A stretch of 60,000 bases of DNA from Bugula neritina (Eukaryota > Bryozoa > Gymnolaemata > Cheilostomatida > Bugulidae), in the NCBI GenBank assembly GCA_964035545.1, contig CAXIUT010000230.1, positions 994,001-1,054,000 on the forward strand. The letters are read 5' to 3'. Below the pieces are notes generated by a model. That model did not search any database. It saw nothing but the letters and a program-made list of their open reading frames with translations, and had not been told where the DNA came from. This document shows, piece by piece, positions 47,091-57,800 of this stretch. Every line of letters starts with the position of its first letter. Positions within the stretch are counted from its first letter, which is position 1. The position numbers were made by a program, and so were the translations under genes.

Positions 47091-48455
47091 ATATACTGCG
47101 ACACCTTGAAAAATACTGCAACATACGAAATATACTGCAAGTGGTGCAACATACTGAAATACAATGTGACACACTGGAATACACTGCAACATACTGCAAC
47201 ATACTGCAACATACTGAAATACACTGTAACATATTGAATTACACTGCATCATACTGCAACATACTGAAAAACACTGGAACATATTGATATACACTGCAAC
47301 TCATTGAAATATACTGCAACACACTGCAACATACGGCAGCATACCGAAATATACTTCGACACCTTGAAAAATACTGCAACATACTGAAATATACTGCAAG
47401 TGTGGCAACATACTGAAATACACTGTGACATACTGAATTACACTGCATCATACTGCAACATACTGATATACACTGGAACATATTGATATACACTGCAACA
47501 CATTGAAATATACTGCAACACACTGAACCATATGACAACATACCGAAATTTACTGCGACACACTGAAAAATTTTGCAACATACGAATTATACTTCAAGTG
47601 GTGCAACATTCTGAAATACAATGTGACACACTGAAATACACTGCAACATACTGCAACATACTGCAACATACTGAAATATTGTGCGACACAGTGAAATATA
47701 CTGCAACATATTGAAATATACTGTAACATACTGCAACATACTAAAATACACTGCAACATACTGAAATACATTGCAACACATTAAAATATACTGCGACATA
47801 CTGAAACATACTGCAACATGCTGAAATATACTGCAACATACTGAAATACACTATAACATATTGAAATATACTGCAACATACTGAATTACACTCTAACATA
47901 CTGGAATATGCTGTAGCATACTGAAATACACTGCAACACACTGAAGTATACTGTAATACACTGAAATGTAATGCAACATACTGAATTATACTGCAACATA
48001 GTGCAACATACTGAAATACACTGTGACACACTGAAACACACTGAAACATAATGCAACCTACTGCAACATACTGAAATACACTGTAACATATCGAAATACA
48101 CTGCAACATACTGCAACATACTGCAACATACTGAAATACACTACAACATACTGCAAGATACCGCAACCTACTGAAATACACTGAAACATATTGAAATACA
48201 CTGCATCATACTGCAACATACTGAATTACACTGGAACATATTGAAATACACTGCGACACATTGAAACATACTGCAACATACTGAAATATACTGCAAGATA
48301 CTGCAACATACTGAAACAGACTGTGACATACTGAAATACACTGCAACATACTGCAAGATACCGCAACCTACTGAAATACGCTGAAACATATTGAAATACA
48401 CTGCATTATACTGCAACATACTGAATTACACTGGAACATATTGATATACACTGCA

Positions 48456-48457
48456 AC
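48456..48457. other. Left copy of 2-bp target-site duplication (AC)
   Basis: These are the last two array bases before the left terminus. The matching AC is at 53885-53886. In the intact array copy near 20791-20792 the AC is present once. A 2-bp match alone would be weak; reconstruction of a native array sequence across the site is what supports it. Confidence 0.6.
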
Positions 48458-48479
48458 CACAGCATAGTTAAGGTCATCC
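48458..48479 (+). repeat. Left terminal inverted repeat
   Basis: The 22-bp left terminus starts CACAGCATAG and ends TTAAGGTCATCC (48468-48479). The last 12 bp and the first 6 bp are perfect inverted matches to the right end. The preceding array sequence stops cleanly after ACTGCAAC. Confidence 0.8.
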
Positions 48480-50020
48480 CCAGTGAAATATCATCTCATA
48501 ATCTAGTCTCAGTTCCTAGTTGCTATTGCTCTGTGGGCGGCATGCGTATTGCCTACTTGTCATAATTTAGCATGAGATATAACAATTGCCAACAGACCAT
48601 GAAATTAGCTAGGGCTGCACCTGTTTGCATTACAACCATTGCTACAATCTATTGAGCAAGTATGTGGTCATGGCAAGCCTCAGCATCACCTCATTATTAT
48701 TATTACAAGAGACCAGTGGTTTGTTTCATGTGCAATGTACTTGATGTACAAAGGAAGATAATTTTTGTAACTTCTTTTTCAACTAACCATGTAAAACTCT
48801 TTCAGATTCTGGAAGCAAGCTAAATGCTAAAGCTAACTCAATATTTATCCATTTGCCTAGTCTAATAAAGTTGTTAATAATTACAGGCTTGACTACAACT
48901 TGACAAATAATTTAGAGATGCTCTTCTCTCAAAGCATACTGTTTTTATGCTAGACTAATAATCTATCTGTTCACTACCATTGACTAACTTAAAGCCAAAA
49001 TTACCTTCATCATTAAAATCCTCTTCTAGTTGCAAAAACACTTTTCATTGCTAAACTATTACAATCAGTTACAGACTCTGCACAATAGCTTAGAATAGTA
49101 AAGAGACTTGCATATAGGTCAGATAGTCATGTGTGAGATTTTGTTGGTAGCTGTAATGATCAGATATGCAGAATTTTGTGTGGCCACTTTGAGTTTAGAT
49201 GGTTTTGGTAAAGGATTTGATTGCTGCAAGTTTCTAATATAGCTAGTAGGTACTTTTGTGGTCCCATTGTACATTATTATAAGCATTAATCAACACTTAT
49301 TGAAGTGAGTTGGAACTTGGAACTATATAATAGGTTAGACTGTGAGCCTGTGCTTTAAATATATTCTATTCGCTCTCTGCTGTATACAGTCTAAACTTTA
49401 AAAGGTCCAATCAACCTTAAATTGCTTCTAGCTAAATGTCCAAAAATTGGCTATGAGCTGTATCTTGTTGCCTTGCACTGAGAAATAAATTTGAGGCCAG
49501 CAAACAACTGGGCTCCTTTGTACTCCTGGCAGCTACGATCAATAGTTGGTTATCATAGCTGCGCAGTGTTCACTCAAGCATGATATCATCGGCTTGCTGT
49601 ATACCAACTCAGAGCCAAGATTATCAACTATTTTATGTTTCTAAATTTAGCATCTAATAGAAAAAGCTGCGTCTAGTTAGACTGACTGACGCTATGCTTG
49701 CCTGAGTGAAACACCCAAGATGAACAGTTTTAATCTTAGCTAGGCAAGAATTGAGAATTTGAAGAGAAAATCTCCTTAAGATAAAAGAAGATGTCCAGTG
49801 AATTCAGTTTTGTTTCCGGCCTGATAGGTGTCAGTTAATCAGCTCAGATATAACTAGCAATGCATTTTCCATTATTCTGATGCTGCAATTATAATATTCC
49901 ATAACAATAATTGACTTAATAATTTAGGAATATGCAACAAATCAACCAGTTTTATTCAAGTTAACACCAGATAGCCATTGCTAAAGATCAAAACGAAAAT
50001 CAGTGTGGATTTTCAAACAT
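48480..50020. other. Insert interior, no gene recognised
   Basis: This is AT-rich sequence with stops in all frames at short intervals. I see no protein domain, tRNA box pair or long repeat. A short (TTA)4-type run lies near 48691-48704. Base use is balanced between strands, unlike the flanking satellite. Confidence 0.6.
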
Positions 50021-50031
50021 AATATAATATA

Positions 50032-50038
<7 letters not shown>

Positions 50039-50108
<70 letters not shown>
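50039..50108. repeat. (TA)35 microsatellite
   Basis: This is a perfect 70-bp TA dinucleotide run, preceded by an imperfect AT-rich lead (50021-50038) and followed by GGCCTACACG. It produces a spurious Ile-Tyr repeat in a minus-strand open frame at 50000-50230, which I do not regard as a gene. Long TA runs are length-unstable and can extrude cruciforms. Confidence 0.95.
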
Positions 50109-50110
<2 letters not shown>

Positions 50111-51400
50111 CCTACACGTATGATCAGGCATAGAAGTAGCAAGTTCAATAAATAATGCAAACATGCAGAAGGTGTAACAGCTGTGTACTTTTGTGAAGGA
50201 ATAAGTCACGGCTTTTTTATAGCAATACATCCTATAAGTATCTTACAAACATGGGGGAAATAATATGTTAGTTCTCTAATTACTTTTCTTAAACATACAT
50301 TACAATATTGAATGTCAAAACCAATTTTGTAAAAAAGCAGAATCTATAAAAATTCAAGCTGCAAAAGCCTAACTAAAAGGCACATTGCTCGGGTGATTAG
50401 TCCTGTCAATTATTAATAATTTTAGTTTTTATATCCGTTGATAAAGTGTCCTATTTTTGCAGGTAGGGTCTTGATATATAGGTGTCAGTTGTAGAGTATT
50501 ATGCTTTTTAAACATAAAAATATATCGTCTTGCAAGAGTAGAGAATCTAAAAATCCTAAGAGCTGATGCTGAGCACACATGCTATAGCATTTCTTTGACA
50601 AAACCTAATCATCTAGTAGCCCACTTGTTTTTGGAACTCAATCTAAAAATATAAATAGCAGTTTTCTCAATACATTGAAAAGTAATTTGCAACATTTTGA
50701 ATTTGAATTAAATTGTTCATACACCACAGTTAGTACTATAGAGTAGGCTAATCTATATTCTGTAAAATCTACCTATACTGTAATCAGATCAAAGCTGCCA
50801 GCTGATAACTTTTTAAAAAACACAGCTCATAATTACAATTACTATTAGGTTGGATGCTCCCTTGAAATTGTATTTTTTAAATAATTTTTTAGTAGATATG
50901 ATTGTCGTGATGACTCCAATTCTTTTGAAACATATGCTTATAATGTATTTTAAGTTGGTCACTCACAGTAAATGTAGTTTGGTATGCAAGTAGTAGTACA
51001 ATTAGAGTTACTAAACAGAAGATTTTTAGTGCAAAACTATATTTTCTATGTGCCTACTCAACTACAGTACTCTAAATAATTGGAGAAAAAAGTGAGTCAA
51101 TAATAAATTTGGCCATTTTTCTTACATAATGATGAAATGAACTCTGACAATTTTGATCTAGTCTTACAGTCTTAGTAATAGTTCTACCATCAATGCATTC
51201 TTATTATACTATGCCTTTTTTATGAATATAAAACTCAATTTTGAAGTTTAGTTATACTGTGCAATGCTATAATAATAATAACAATATGAATATGAATATA
51301 ATATTAATAATAGATATAATACGCAGTATAGGTCTACTGTAATACTAATAGTAATAGTACAACTATACAAATCTTATAAAATTAATTAAAAATAAATATA
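50109..51400. other. Insert interior, no gene recognised
   Basis: This is AT-rich unique sequence without an open frame of note. A degenerate AAT/ATA-rich low-complexity patch covers about 51266-51325. No RNA gene or promoter element stands out. Confidence 0.55.
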
Positions 51401-51463
51401 TTATTGCTTGAAAGCAATATGAAATATGCGAATTTGCTGAAGGAAGCAGTGGTACTCACTTAC

Positions 51464-51508
51464 CCTTGAAGTTAAACTCTTAAAGTTAATCAAAGTACAC
51501 TCTTTCAT
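51464..51508 (-). other. Candidate first coding exon ending at a canonical splice donor
   Basis: On the minus strand an ATG at 51508 has A at -3 and A at +4, a good eukaryotic initiation context. It opens 15 codons (MKECTLINFKSLTSR) and then meets AGG|GTAAGTGAG, an excellent 5' splice-site match, with GT at 51463-51462. The frame is also open upstream to about 51598, so a longer exon (about 51464-51598) without a start codon is possible. DNA upstream (51600-51760) has more CpG than the surroundings and two short palindromes, CAGTGCACTG (51715) and CAGCTG (51725), compatible with a promoter. I recognise no protein family and found no matching downstream exon within the insert. It could be a captured gene fragment or chance. 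Confidence 0.2.
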
Positions 51509-51867
51509 CCTAGGTTTGAGAGGTAAAAGACGTTTTTCACTCCATTTTGAAATGATATTCCCACCGCCAGTTGGCAAGTTCACTTCACAGATTGCGTTTT
51601 AACATCGAATTTTTTATTTACCGAGCTAGCTTTTACTAGTAACATATCCAATCGGGCTAGATGAGTAACGCTTACAGCTACGTATGATATTATGCAGAGC
51701 AGTTTGTTTGAGGACAGTGCACTGCAGCTGCGGAATTACTGGGGTAGGTTTTGGGGGGGTGAATGTGAATTATAAACGTTCTATGTGCTTTTTTGAAAGC
51801 ATTATGATAGCATACGCTTTAGTCATTTATATGTAAAATAAAACTTATTGTTTTATAAATTATAATT

Positions 51868-51889
51868 TACTTATTTATTTATTTTACTA
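51868..51889. repeat. Short (TTTA)n-like microsatellite
   Basis: This is a run of TTAC/TTAT/TTTA tetranucleotides within a wider AT-rich stretch (51826-51900). It is a minor feature. Confidence 0.6.
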
Positions 51890-51909
51890 TTGTTTTAAAA
51901 ACTTGATAA

Positions 51910-52280
51910 AACTTTGAACACCCCCTCATAATACCACAACCGCACTCCACTCCTTTAGTTATAACCTAATTAGATTAGAAGTCACATCTTCAATACAAAC
52001 AAGCTATTCCGATGTCTGCTGCTGGCATTAGCTTGAAACTGCAGTGAAGCTTTTATAACTGAGCTAGTAGGCTGAAAGTGCACTACCTATAGTTAGCTAC
52101 CAATGTTATGAATTGGTGTAAGCAGTAAAGGAAATGAGTAGTATATATGTGTACAGAAACTTGTACTCAAATGCTTATAGAACCCCATCGTTACGGTTAT
52201 TTGAGATTCAATCAGGTCCAAAAGAAATTGTGAAATTAAATACCCATTTATATTACATCATGCTGAATCTGGTCACAGAA
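51910..52280. other. Insert interior, no gene recognised
   Basis: I see no open frame, repeat or RNA signature here. Confidence 0.5.
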
Positions 52281-52284
52281 TTGG

Positions 52285-52582
52285 CTATTTAAAGCTAATT
52301 GTAATTAAAACCATATTGCAATATAAAATAACCTGCCTGAGTTGCTCCTTATTGACGAGTAGTCTAGTTGGGCATTTAAGTTCAAACCATGAGCTCATTT
52401 CAGCTAAAAATAGCAGCACCTTGTCACTGCCTATGAATGGCTTGCATGCATGGTCACTGCCAGAGCCATTAGCAAAATGGCTTACTGCTACATACAAGCC
52501 TGCTACATACCAGCCTCCTACGTGCAAGAACTATTTATCAATCAGAAACTACTTATTTAATTGTAAGCTACCAGAATTTTAA
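52285..52582. other. Overlapping unassigned open frames with internal short repeats
   Basis: The + strand is open for 88 codons (52316-52582) and the minus strand for 80 codons (52285-52527) over the same bases, so at most one could be real. The DNA has higher GC than the surroundings. It contains stepwise short direct repeats: GTCACTGCC at 52423 and 52452, and GCTACATAC at 52488 and 52502. Neither product resembles a family I know, and the minus-strand frame starts beside a short Gly/Ala/Val-rich segment. A remnant of a dispersed repeat is as likely as a coding exon. Confidence 0.25.
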
Positions 52583-52606
52583 TACCATAATATTATAAAA
52601 AAAAAG

Positions 52607-52750
52607 TTGCCTGGTAGGTGCGATATAAGCAGAAAAGCTAAAACAGCCTAAATTCTTAAAAATTTTTAAGAAATTCTAATTTGGTAACATGTCGGAATTC
52701 TCTCTAAATTTCTTAAGCTGCATCTCACCGCCTGTAATAGGCCCAATAAT
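52607..52750. repeat. Palindromic segment, possible small hairpin element
   Basis: A perfect 20-bp palindrome, TTCTTAAAAATTTTTAAGAA, lies at 52653-52672. Farther out, GCCTGGTAGGTGCGAT (52609) faces an imperfect complement in the CTGCATCTCACCGCCTG region (52729). Together they could form a hairpin of about 130 bp, as in miniature inverted-repeat elements. The outer match is weak. Confidence 0.35.
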
Positions 52751-53037
52751 CTGAAATGCAGGGTTTAATTTCTCAATACCCTCATCACTGCACATACCTC
52801 ATACTTATTATACTTAGCTGATAAGACTTTACTACTATTGTTGAAAGAAAGTTATGCAATTACTATTCAATTGACTAAAAATTTTCTCCAACAATTTTGT
52901 AGATTCTGAAAACAAAGTTAATGTTTTAAAATAACAATACAGTGAGTTTGGTTACAGATATATTATTAGTATAATTTAGATTACTCTACAGAACAACAAA
53001 TTTGCATTGAAATCACACACAAAAGGCATAAAATTTA

Positions 53038-53316
53038 GTGGCCTTAACTCTCACTAGCATCCTAAGATGTCTGGGTTATCATACAGACTGTATTACTAAA
53101 CTGCTTTGCACTAAAAAGAAACAAGTCAAAGCAAGAAATGTACGCAGGCTTCAGAAACCGCTTCATATAAATACAACTGAAATCAAGATTCAGGTTAGAT
53201 TGCGCATTGTACAGCCTCGCGTCTATAGGCAGTACAACAATATTGCAACCACCAAGATTCCAACTACTAGCTACTAAAATAATATAATAACCAGCCTCAT
53301 ACCGCCTTTTACCCAT
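53038..53316. other. Overlapping unassigned open frames
   Basis: A 79-codon + strand frame (53038-53277, GTG start) and an 84-codon minus-strand frame (53062-53316) overlap almost completely. The + product is Lys/Arg-rich; the minus product is hydrophobic and aromatic. I recognise neither, and no flanking splice site is convincing. Probably not coding. Confidence 0.2.
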
Positions 53317-53516
53317 ACCACAGTTTACTGCAGAGATGAACTTTAACCCTTTGGTTTAGCGCGCACAACATGAATCGTAGGCCGCATGAGCTCCCTGTAA
53401 TCATTATGATGGCTACAATGCAGCGCAGCTCTACCGTGTTCAACCAAGCGTGCAGACTAAGCGATATGTAAAATTTTTAATAAAATCAGTGTATAAATTA
53501 CACGTTTACACCAATT

Positions 53517-53878
53517 CTATTGAGGTTATCTGAAAACTTTAAAAAGCCTCTAATACACAAATATCTTATAACACTATATTCCAATTTTTGCAGAGATATG
53601 TTGCTTGGGAATTGAATAATTCGTGGGGCACTGAGACCATGTTTTTTTATGCGAAAATGGGCAATTTTTGACTGTTTTTGGAGCATAAAAATGCAACGGG
53701 TTGGGTAGGTAAAGACTTTAAAAAAGCCTCTAATAGAGCAGCAAAATATTTACAAGATGGTTTTTGAATTTTGATTCTAGCCTCAAAATTAGTCGAGTTA
53801 TGAGTGGGGCACTGTTTCATATATGATTATAATGGAGCAATGAAATTACTGATTCAGTAGAAGGATGACCTTAATCAA
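53517..53878 (+). repeat. Two diverged ~180-bp direct repeats beside the right terminus
   Basis: ACTTTAAAAAGCCTCTAATA at 53536 recurs as ACTTTAAAAAAGCCTCTAAT at 53715, and GTGGGGCACTG at 53623 recurs at 53804. A GGAGCA word near 53680 recurs near 53834. The spacing is constant at 180-181 bp, so these are two diverged copies of one unit, the second ending at the terminal inverted repeat. Subterminal repeats are common binding sites for transposases, but that role is inference. Confidence 0.6.
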
Positions 53879-53884
53879 GCTGTG
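53863..53884 (-). repeat. Right terminal inverted repeat
   Basis: On the + strand this reads GGATGACCTTAA (53863-53874), then TCAA, then GCTGTG (53879-53884). Its reverse complement matches the left terminus at 18 of 22 positions. The array resumes at once with ACACATTGAAAT. Confidence 0.8.
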
Positions 53885-53886
53885 AC
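53885..53886. other. Right copy of 2-bp target-site duplication (AC)
   Basis: These are the first two array bases after the right terminus, pairing with AC at 48456-48457. Confidence 0.6.
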
Positions 53887-54845
53887 ACATTGAAATATAC
53901 TGCAACATACTGAAATACACTATAACATATTGAAATATACTGCAACATACTGAATTACACTCTAACATACTGAAATACGCTGTAGCATACTGAAATACAC
54001 TGCAACACACTGAAGTATACTGTAATACACTGAAATGTAATGCAAAATACTGAATTATACTGCAACATAGTGCAACATACTGAAATACACTACAACAAAC
54101 TGCAACATACTGAAATACACTGGAACATATTGAAATACACTGCGACACATTGAAACATACTGCAACATACTGAAATATACTGCAAGATACTGCAACATAC
54201 TGAAACAGACTGTGACATACTGAAATACACTGCAACATACTGCAAGATACCGCAACCGACTGAAATACACTGTAACATATTGAAATACACTGCATCATAC
54301 TGCAACATACTGAATTACACTGGAACATATTGATATACACTGCAACACATTGAAATATACTGCAACACACTGAAACATACGGCAATATACCAAAATATAC
54401 TGCGACACCTTGAAAAATACTGCAACATACAAAATATACTGCAAGTGGTGCAACATGCTGAAATACAATGTGACACACTGGAATACACTGCAACATACTG
54501 CAAGATACTGCAACGTACGGAAATACAGTGTAACTTATTGAATTACACTGCATCATACTGCAACATACTGAGATACACTGGAACATATTGATATACACTG
54601 CAACACATTGAAATATACTGCGACACACTGAACCATATGACAACATACCGAAATTTACTGCGACACACTGAAAAATTTTGCAACATACGAATTATACTTC
54701 AAGTGGTGCAACATTCTGAAATACAATGTGACACACTGAAATACACTGCAACATACTGCAACATACTGCAACATACTGAAATATTGTGCGACACAGTGAA
54801 ATATACTGCAACATATTGAAATATACTGTAACATACTGCAACATA

Positions 54846-57800
54846 CTAAAATACACTGCAACATACTGAAATACATTGCAACACATTAAAATATACTGCG
54901 ACATACTGAAACATACTGCAACATGCTGAAATATACTGCAACATACTGAAATACACTATAACATATTGAAATATACTGCAACATACTGAATTACACTCTA
55001 ACATACTGAAATATGCTGTAGCATACTGAAAAACACTGCAACACACTGAAGTATACTGTAATACACTGAAATGTAATGCAACATACTGAATTATACTGCA
55101 TCATAGTGCAACATACTGAAATACACTGTGACACACTGAAATACACTGAAACATAATGCAACAAACTGCAACATACTGAAATACACTGTAACATATCGAA
55201 ATACACTGCAACATACTGCAACATACTGCAACATACTGAAATACACTACAACATACTGCAACATACTGAAATACACTGGGACATATTGAAATACACTGCG
55301 ACACATTGAAACATACTGCAACATACTGAAATATACTGCAGGATACTGAATTACACTGGAACATATTGATATACACTGCAACACATTGAAATATACTGCA
55401 ACACACTGAAACATACGGCAATATACCAAAATATACTGCGACACCTTGAAAAATACTGCAACATACGAAATATACTGCAAATGGTGCAACATACTGAAAT
55501 ACAATGTGACACACTGGAATACACTGCAACATACTGCAACATACTGCAACATACTGAAATACACTGTAACATATTGAATTACACTGCATCATACTGCAAC
55601 ATACTGAAAAACACTGGAACATATTGATATACACTGCAACTCATTGAAATATACTGCAACACACTGCAACATACGGCAGCATACCGAAATATACTGCGAC
55701 ACCTTGAAAAATACTGCAACATACTGAAATATACTGCAAGTGTGGCAACATACTGAAATACACTGTGACATACTGAATTACACTGCATCATACTGCAACA
55801 TACTGATATACACTGGAACATATTGATATACACTGCAACACATTGAAATATACTGCAACACACTGAACCATATGACAACATACCGAAATTTACTGCGACA
55901 CACTGAAAAATTTTGCAACATACGAATTATACTTCAAGTGGTGCAACATTCTGAAATACAATGTGACACACTGAAATACACTGCAACATACTGCAACATA
56001 CTGCAACATACTGAAATATTGTGCGACACAGTGAAATATACTGCAACATATTGAAATATACTGTAACATACTGCAACATACTAAAATACACTGCAACATA
56101 CTGAAATACATTGCAACACATTAAAATATACTGCGACATACTGAAACATACTGCAACATGCTGAAATATACTGCAACATACTGAAATACACTATAACATA
56201 TTGAAATATACTGCAACATACTGAATTACACTCTAACATACTGAAATATGCTGTAGCATACTGAAATACACTGCAACACACTGAAGTATACTGTAATACA
56301 CTGAAATGTAATGCAACATACTGAATTATACTGCAACATAGTGCAACATACTGAAATACACTGTGACACACTGAAATACACTGAAACATAATGCAACAAA
56401 CTGCAACATACTGAAATACACTGTAACATATCGAAATACACTGCAACATACTGCAACATACTGCAACATACTGAAATACACTACAACATACTGCAACATA
56501 CTGAAATACACTGGGACATATTGAAATACACTGCGACACATTGAAACATACTGCAACATACTGAAATATACTGCAAGTGTGGCAACATACTGAAATACAC
56601 TGCAACACACTGAAGTATACTGTAATACACTGAAATGTAATGCAAAATACTGAATTATACTGCAACATAGTGCAACATACTGAAATACACTACAACAAAC
56701 TGCAACATACTGAAATACACTGGAACATATTGAAATACACTGCGACACATTGAAACATACTGCAACATACTGAAATATACTGCAAGATACTGCAACATAC
56801 TGAAACAGACTGTGACATACTGAAATACACTGCAACATACTGCAAGACACCGCAACCGACTGAAATACACTGTAACATATTGAAATACACTGCATCATAC
56901 TGCAACATACTGAATTACACTGGAACATATTGATATACACTGCAACACATTGAAATATACTGCAACACACTGAAACATACGGCAATATACCAAAATATAC
57001 TGCGACACCTTGAAAAATACTGCAACATACAAAATATACTGCAAGTGGTGCAACATACTGAAATACAATGTGACACACTGGAATACACTGCAACATACTG
57101 CAACATACTGCAACATACTGCAACATACTGAAATACACTGTAACATATTGAATTACACTGCATCATACTGCAACATACTGAAAAACACTGGAACATATTG
57201 ATATACACTGCAACTCATTGAAATATACTGCAACACACTGCAACATACGGCAGCATACCGAAATATACTGCGACACCTTGAAAAATACTGCAACATACTG
57301 AAATATACTGCAAGTGTGGCAACATACTGAAATACACTGCAACACACTGAAGTATACTGTAATACACTGAAATGTAATGCAAAATACTGAATTATACTGC
57401 AACATAGTGCAACATACTGAAATACACTACAACAAACTGCAACATACTGAAATACACTGGAACATATTGAAATACACTGCGACACATTGAAACATACTGC
57501 AACATACTGAAATATACTGCAAGATACTGCAACATACTGAAACAGACTGTGACATACTGAAATACACTGCAACATACTGCAAGATACCGCAACCGACTGA
57601 AATACACTGTAACATATTGAAATACACTGCATCATACTGCAACATACTGAATTACACTGGAACATATTGATATACACTGCAACACATTGAAATATACTGC
57701 AACACACTGAAACATACGGCAATATACCAAAATATACTGCGACACCTTGAAAAATACTGCAACATACAAAATATACTGCAAGTGGTTCAACATACTGAAA

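Larger units (their letters stand above)
39018..47464 (+). repeat. 8609-bp segmental duplication, copy 2
   Basis: This is the second copy of the 8.6-kb segment. It stays collinear with copy 1 until about 47464, where copy 1 reads CATACTGAAAAACACTGG and copy 2 reads CATACTGATATACACTGG. Near-identity is broken by one short cluster of differences at 46999-47090, annotated separately. Confidence 0.9.
1..48457 (+). repeat. Decamer satellite array, left block
   Basis: The block is an uninterrupted head-to-tail array of 10-bp units, dominated by ACTGCAACAT and ACTGAAATAC with ordered variants (ATTGAAATAT, ACTGTGACAC, ACTGCGACAC, ACTGAATTAC, ACTCTAACAT, ACTGGAACAT). All units point the same way, so the + strand is roughly 45% A, 25% C, 20% T and 10% G as judged from the two main monomers. 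The 10-bp register is broken only at special junctions, chiefly around CAAGTGGTGCAAC. Variants follow a conserved order, giving higher-order repeats of about 3.03-3.08 kb. The block runs off the left edge of the window and ends at 48457, where a non-satellite insert begins. Long open frames exist on the minus strand but are a by-product of the monomer. Function is not evident; centromeric, pericentromeric, subtelomeric or interstitial satellite are all possible. Confidence 0.97.
17600..48457 (+). repeat. Array domain 2, homogeneous HOR subfamily
   Basis: This domain lacks the GACACGTTG and GACGCCTTA markers of domain 1. It instead carries GACACCTTGAAAAATAC, CATATGACAACATACC and, from about 22.58 kb on, the junction CAAGTGTGGCAAC. 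From about 25.96 kb a regular 3.07-kb higher-order period is visible. The domain is interrupted at 48458 by the transposon-like insert and continues to the right of it. Confidence 0.8.
46506..48457 (+). repeat. HOR unit 7, interrupted by the insert
   Basis: The unit begins in normal order and is cut at 48457 by the transposon-like insert. Counting from 46506 to the next unit start at 54846 and removing 5429 bp (insert plus duplicated AC) leaves 2911 bp, close to one HOR length. The insertion therefore appears to sit inside a single, somewhat rearranged unit. Confidence 0.7.
48458..53884. mobile_element. TIR-bounded 5427-bp insert in the satellite (putative DNA transposon derivative)
   Basis: The insert is non-satellite, AT-rich DNA whose two ends are inverted repeats of 22 bp. 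They read CACAGC, four unmatched or partly matched bases, then TTAAGGTCATCC, on the + strand at 48458 and on the minus strand at 53884; 18 of 22 positions agree. An AC dinucleotide flanks both ends (48456-48457 and 53885-53886). Deleting the insert and one AC gives GCAAC-ACATTGAAATATAC followed by the ACTATAAC variant. That order exists uninterrupted in the array at about 20786-20835. TIRs starting with CAC are known in the CACTA/Mirage/Chapaev and Transib groups, but a 2-bp duplication and this TIR do not settle a superfamily. No transposase-like open frame is visible, so it would be non-autonomous or decayed. Confidence 0.72.

Noticed and set aside
1-48457. CRISPR-like array
   Set aside because: The repeats are contiguous 10-bp units without unique spacers, lie in a eukaryotic-type sequence, and have no cas genes nearby.
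50000-50230. 76-codon minus-strand open frame with Ile-Tyr repeats
   Set aside because: Its core is the (TA)35 microsatellite. The remaining residues show no family resemblance.
48468-53874. piggyBac-type insertion using the TTAA at both ends as target site
   Set aside because: TTAA is present at both boundaries, but the inverted match continues outward through CACAGC/GCTGTG, beyond the TTAA. The flanking satellite joins correctly only when the element is taken to start at CACAGC, and the array has no TTAA at the reconstructed site.
48458-53884. tRNA or other structured RNA gene in the insert
   Set aside because: I looked for tRNA B-box-like words (GGTTCGA or its complement) and cloverleaf-like pairings and saw none convincing.
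53876-53884. Array resuming with CTGTGACACATTG as ordinary satellite
   Set aside because: CTGTGACAC is a common array decamer, so the boundary could be placed four to five bases earlier. GCTGTG pairs with the left CACAGC, however, and the flanks then join into a real array order, so I assigned it to the terminus.
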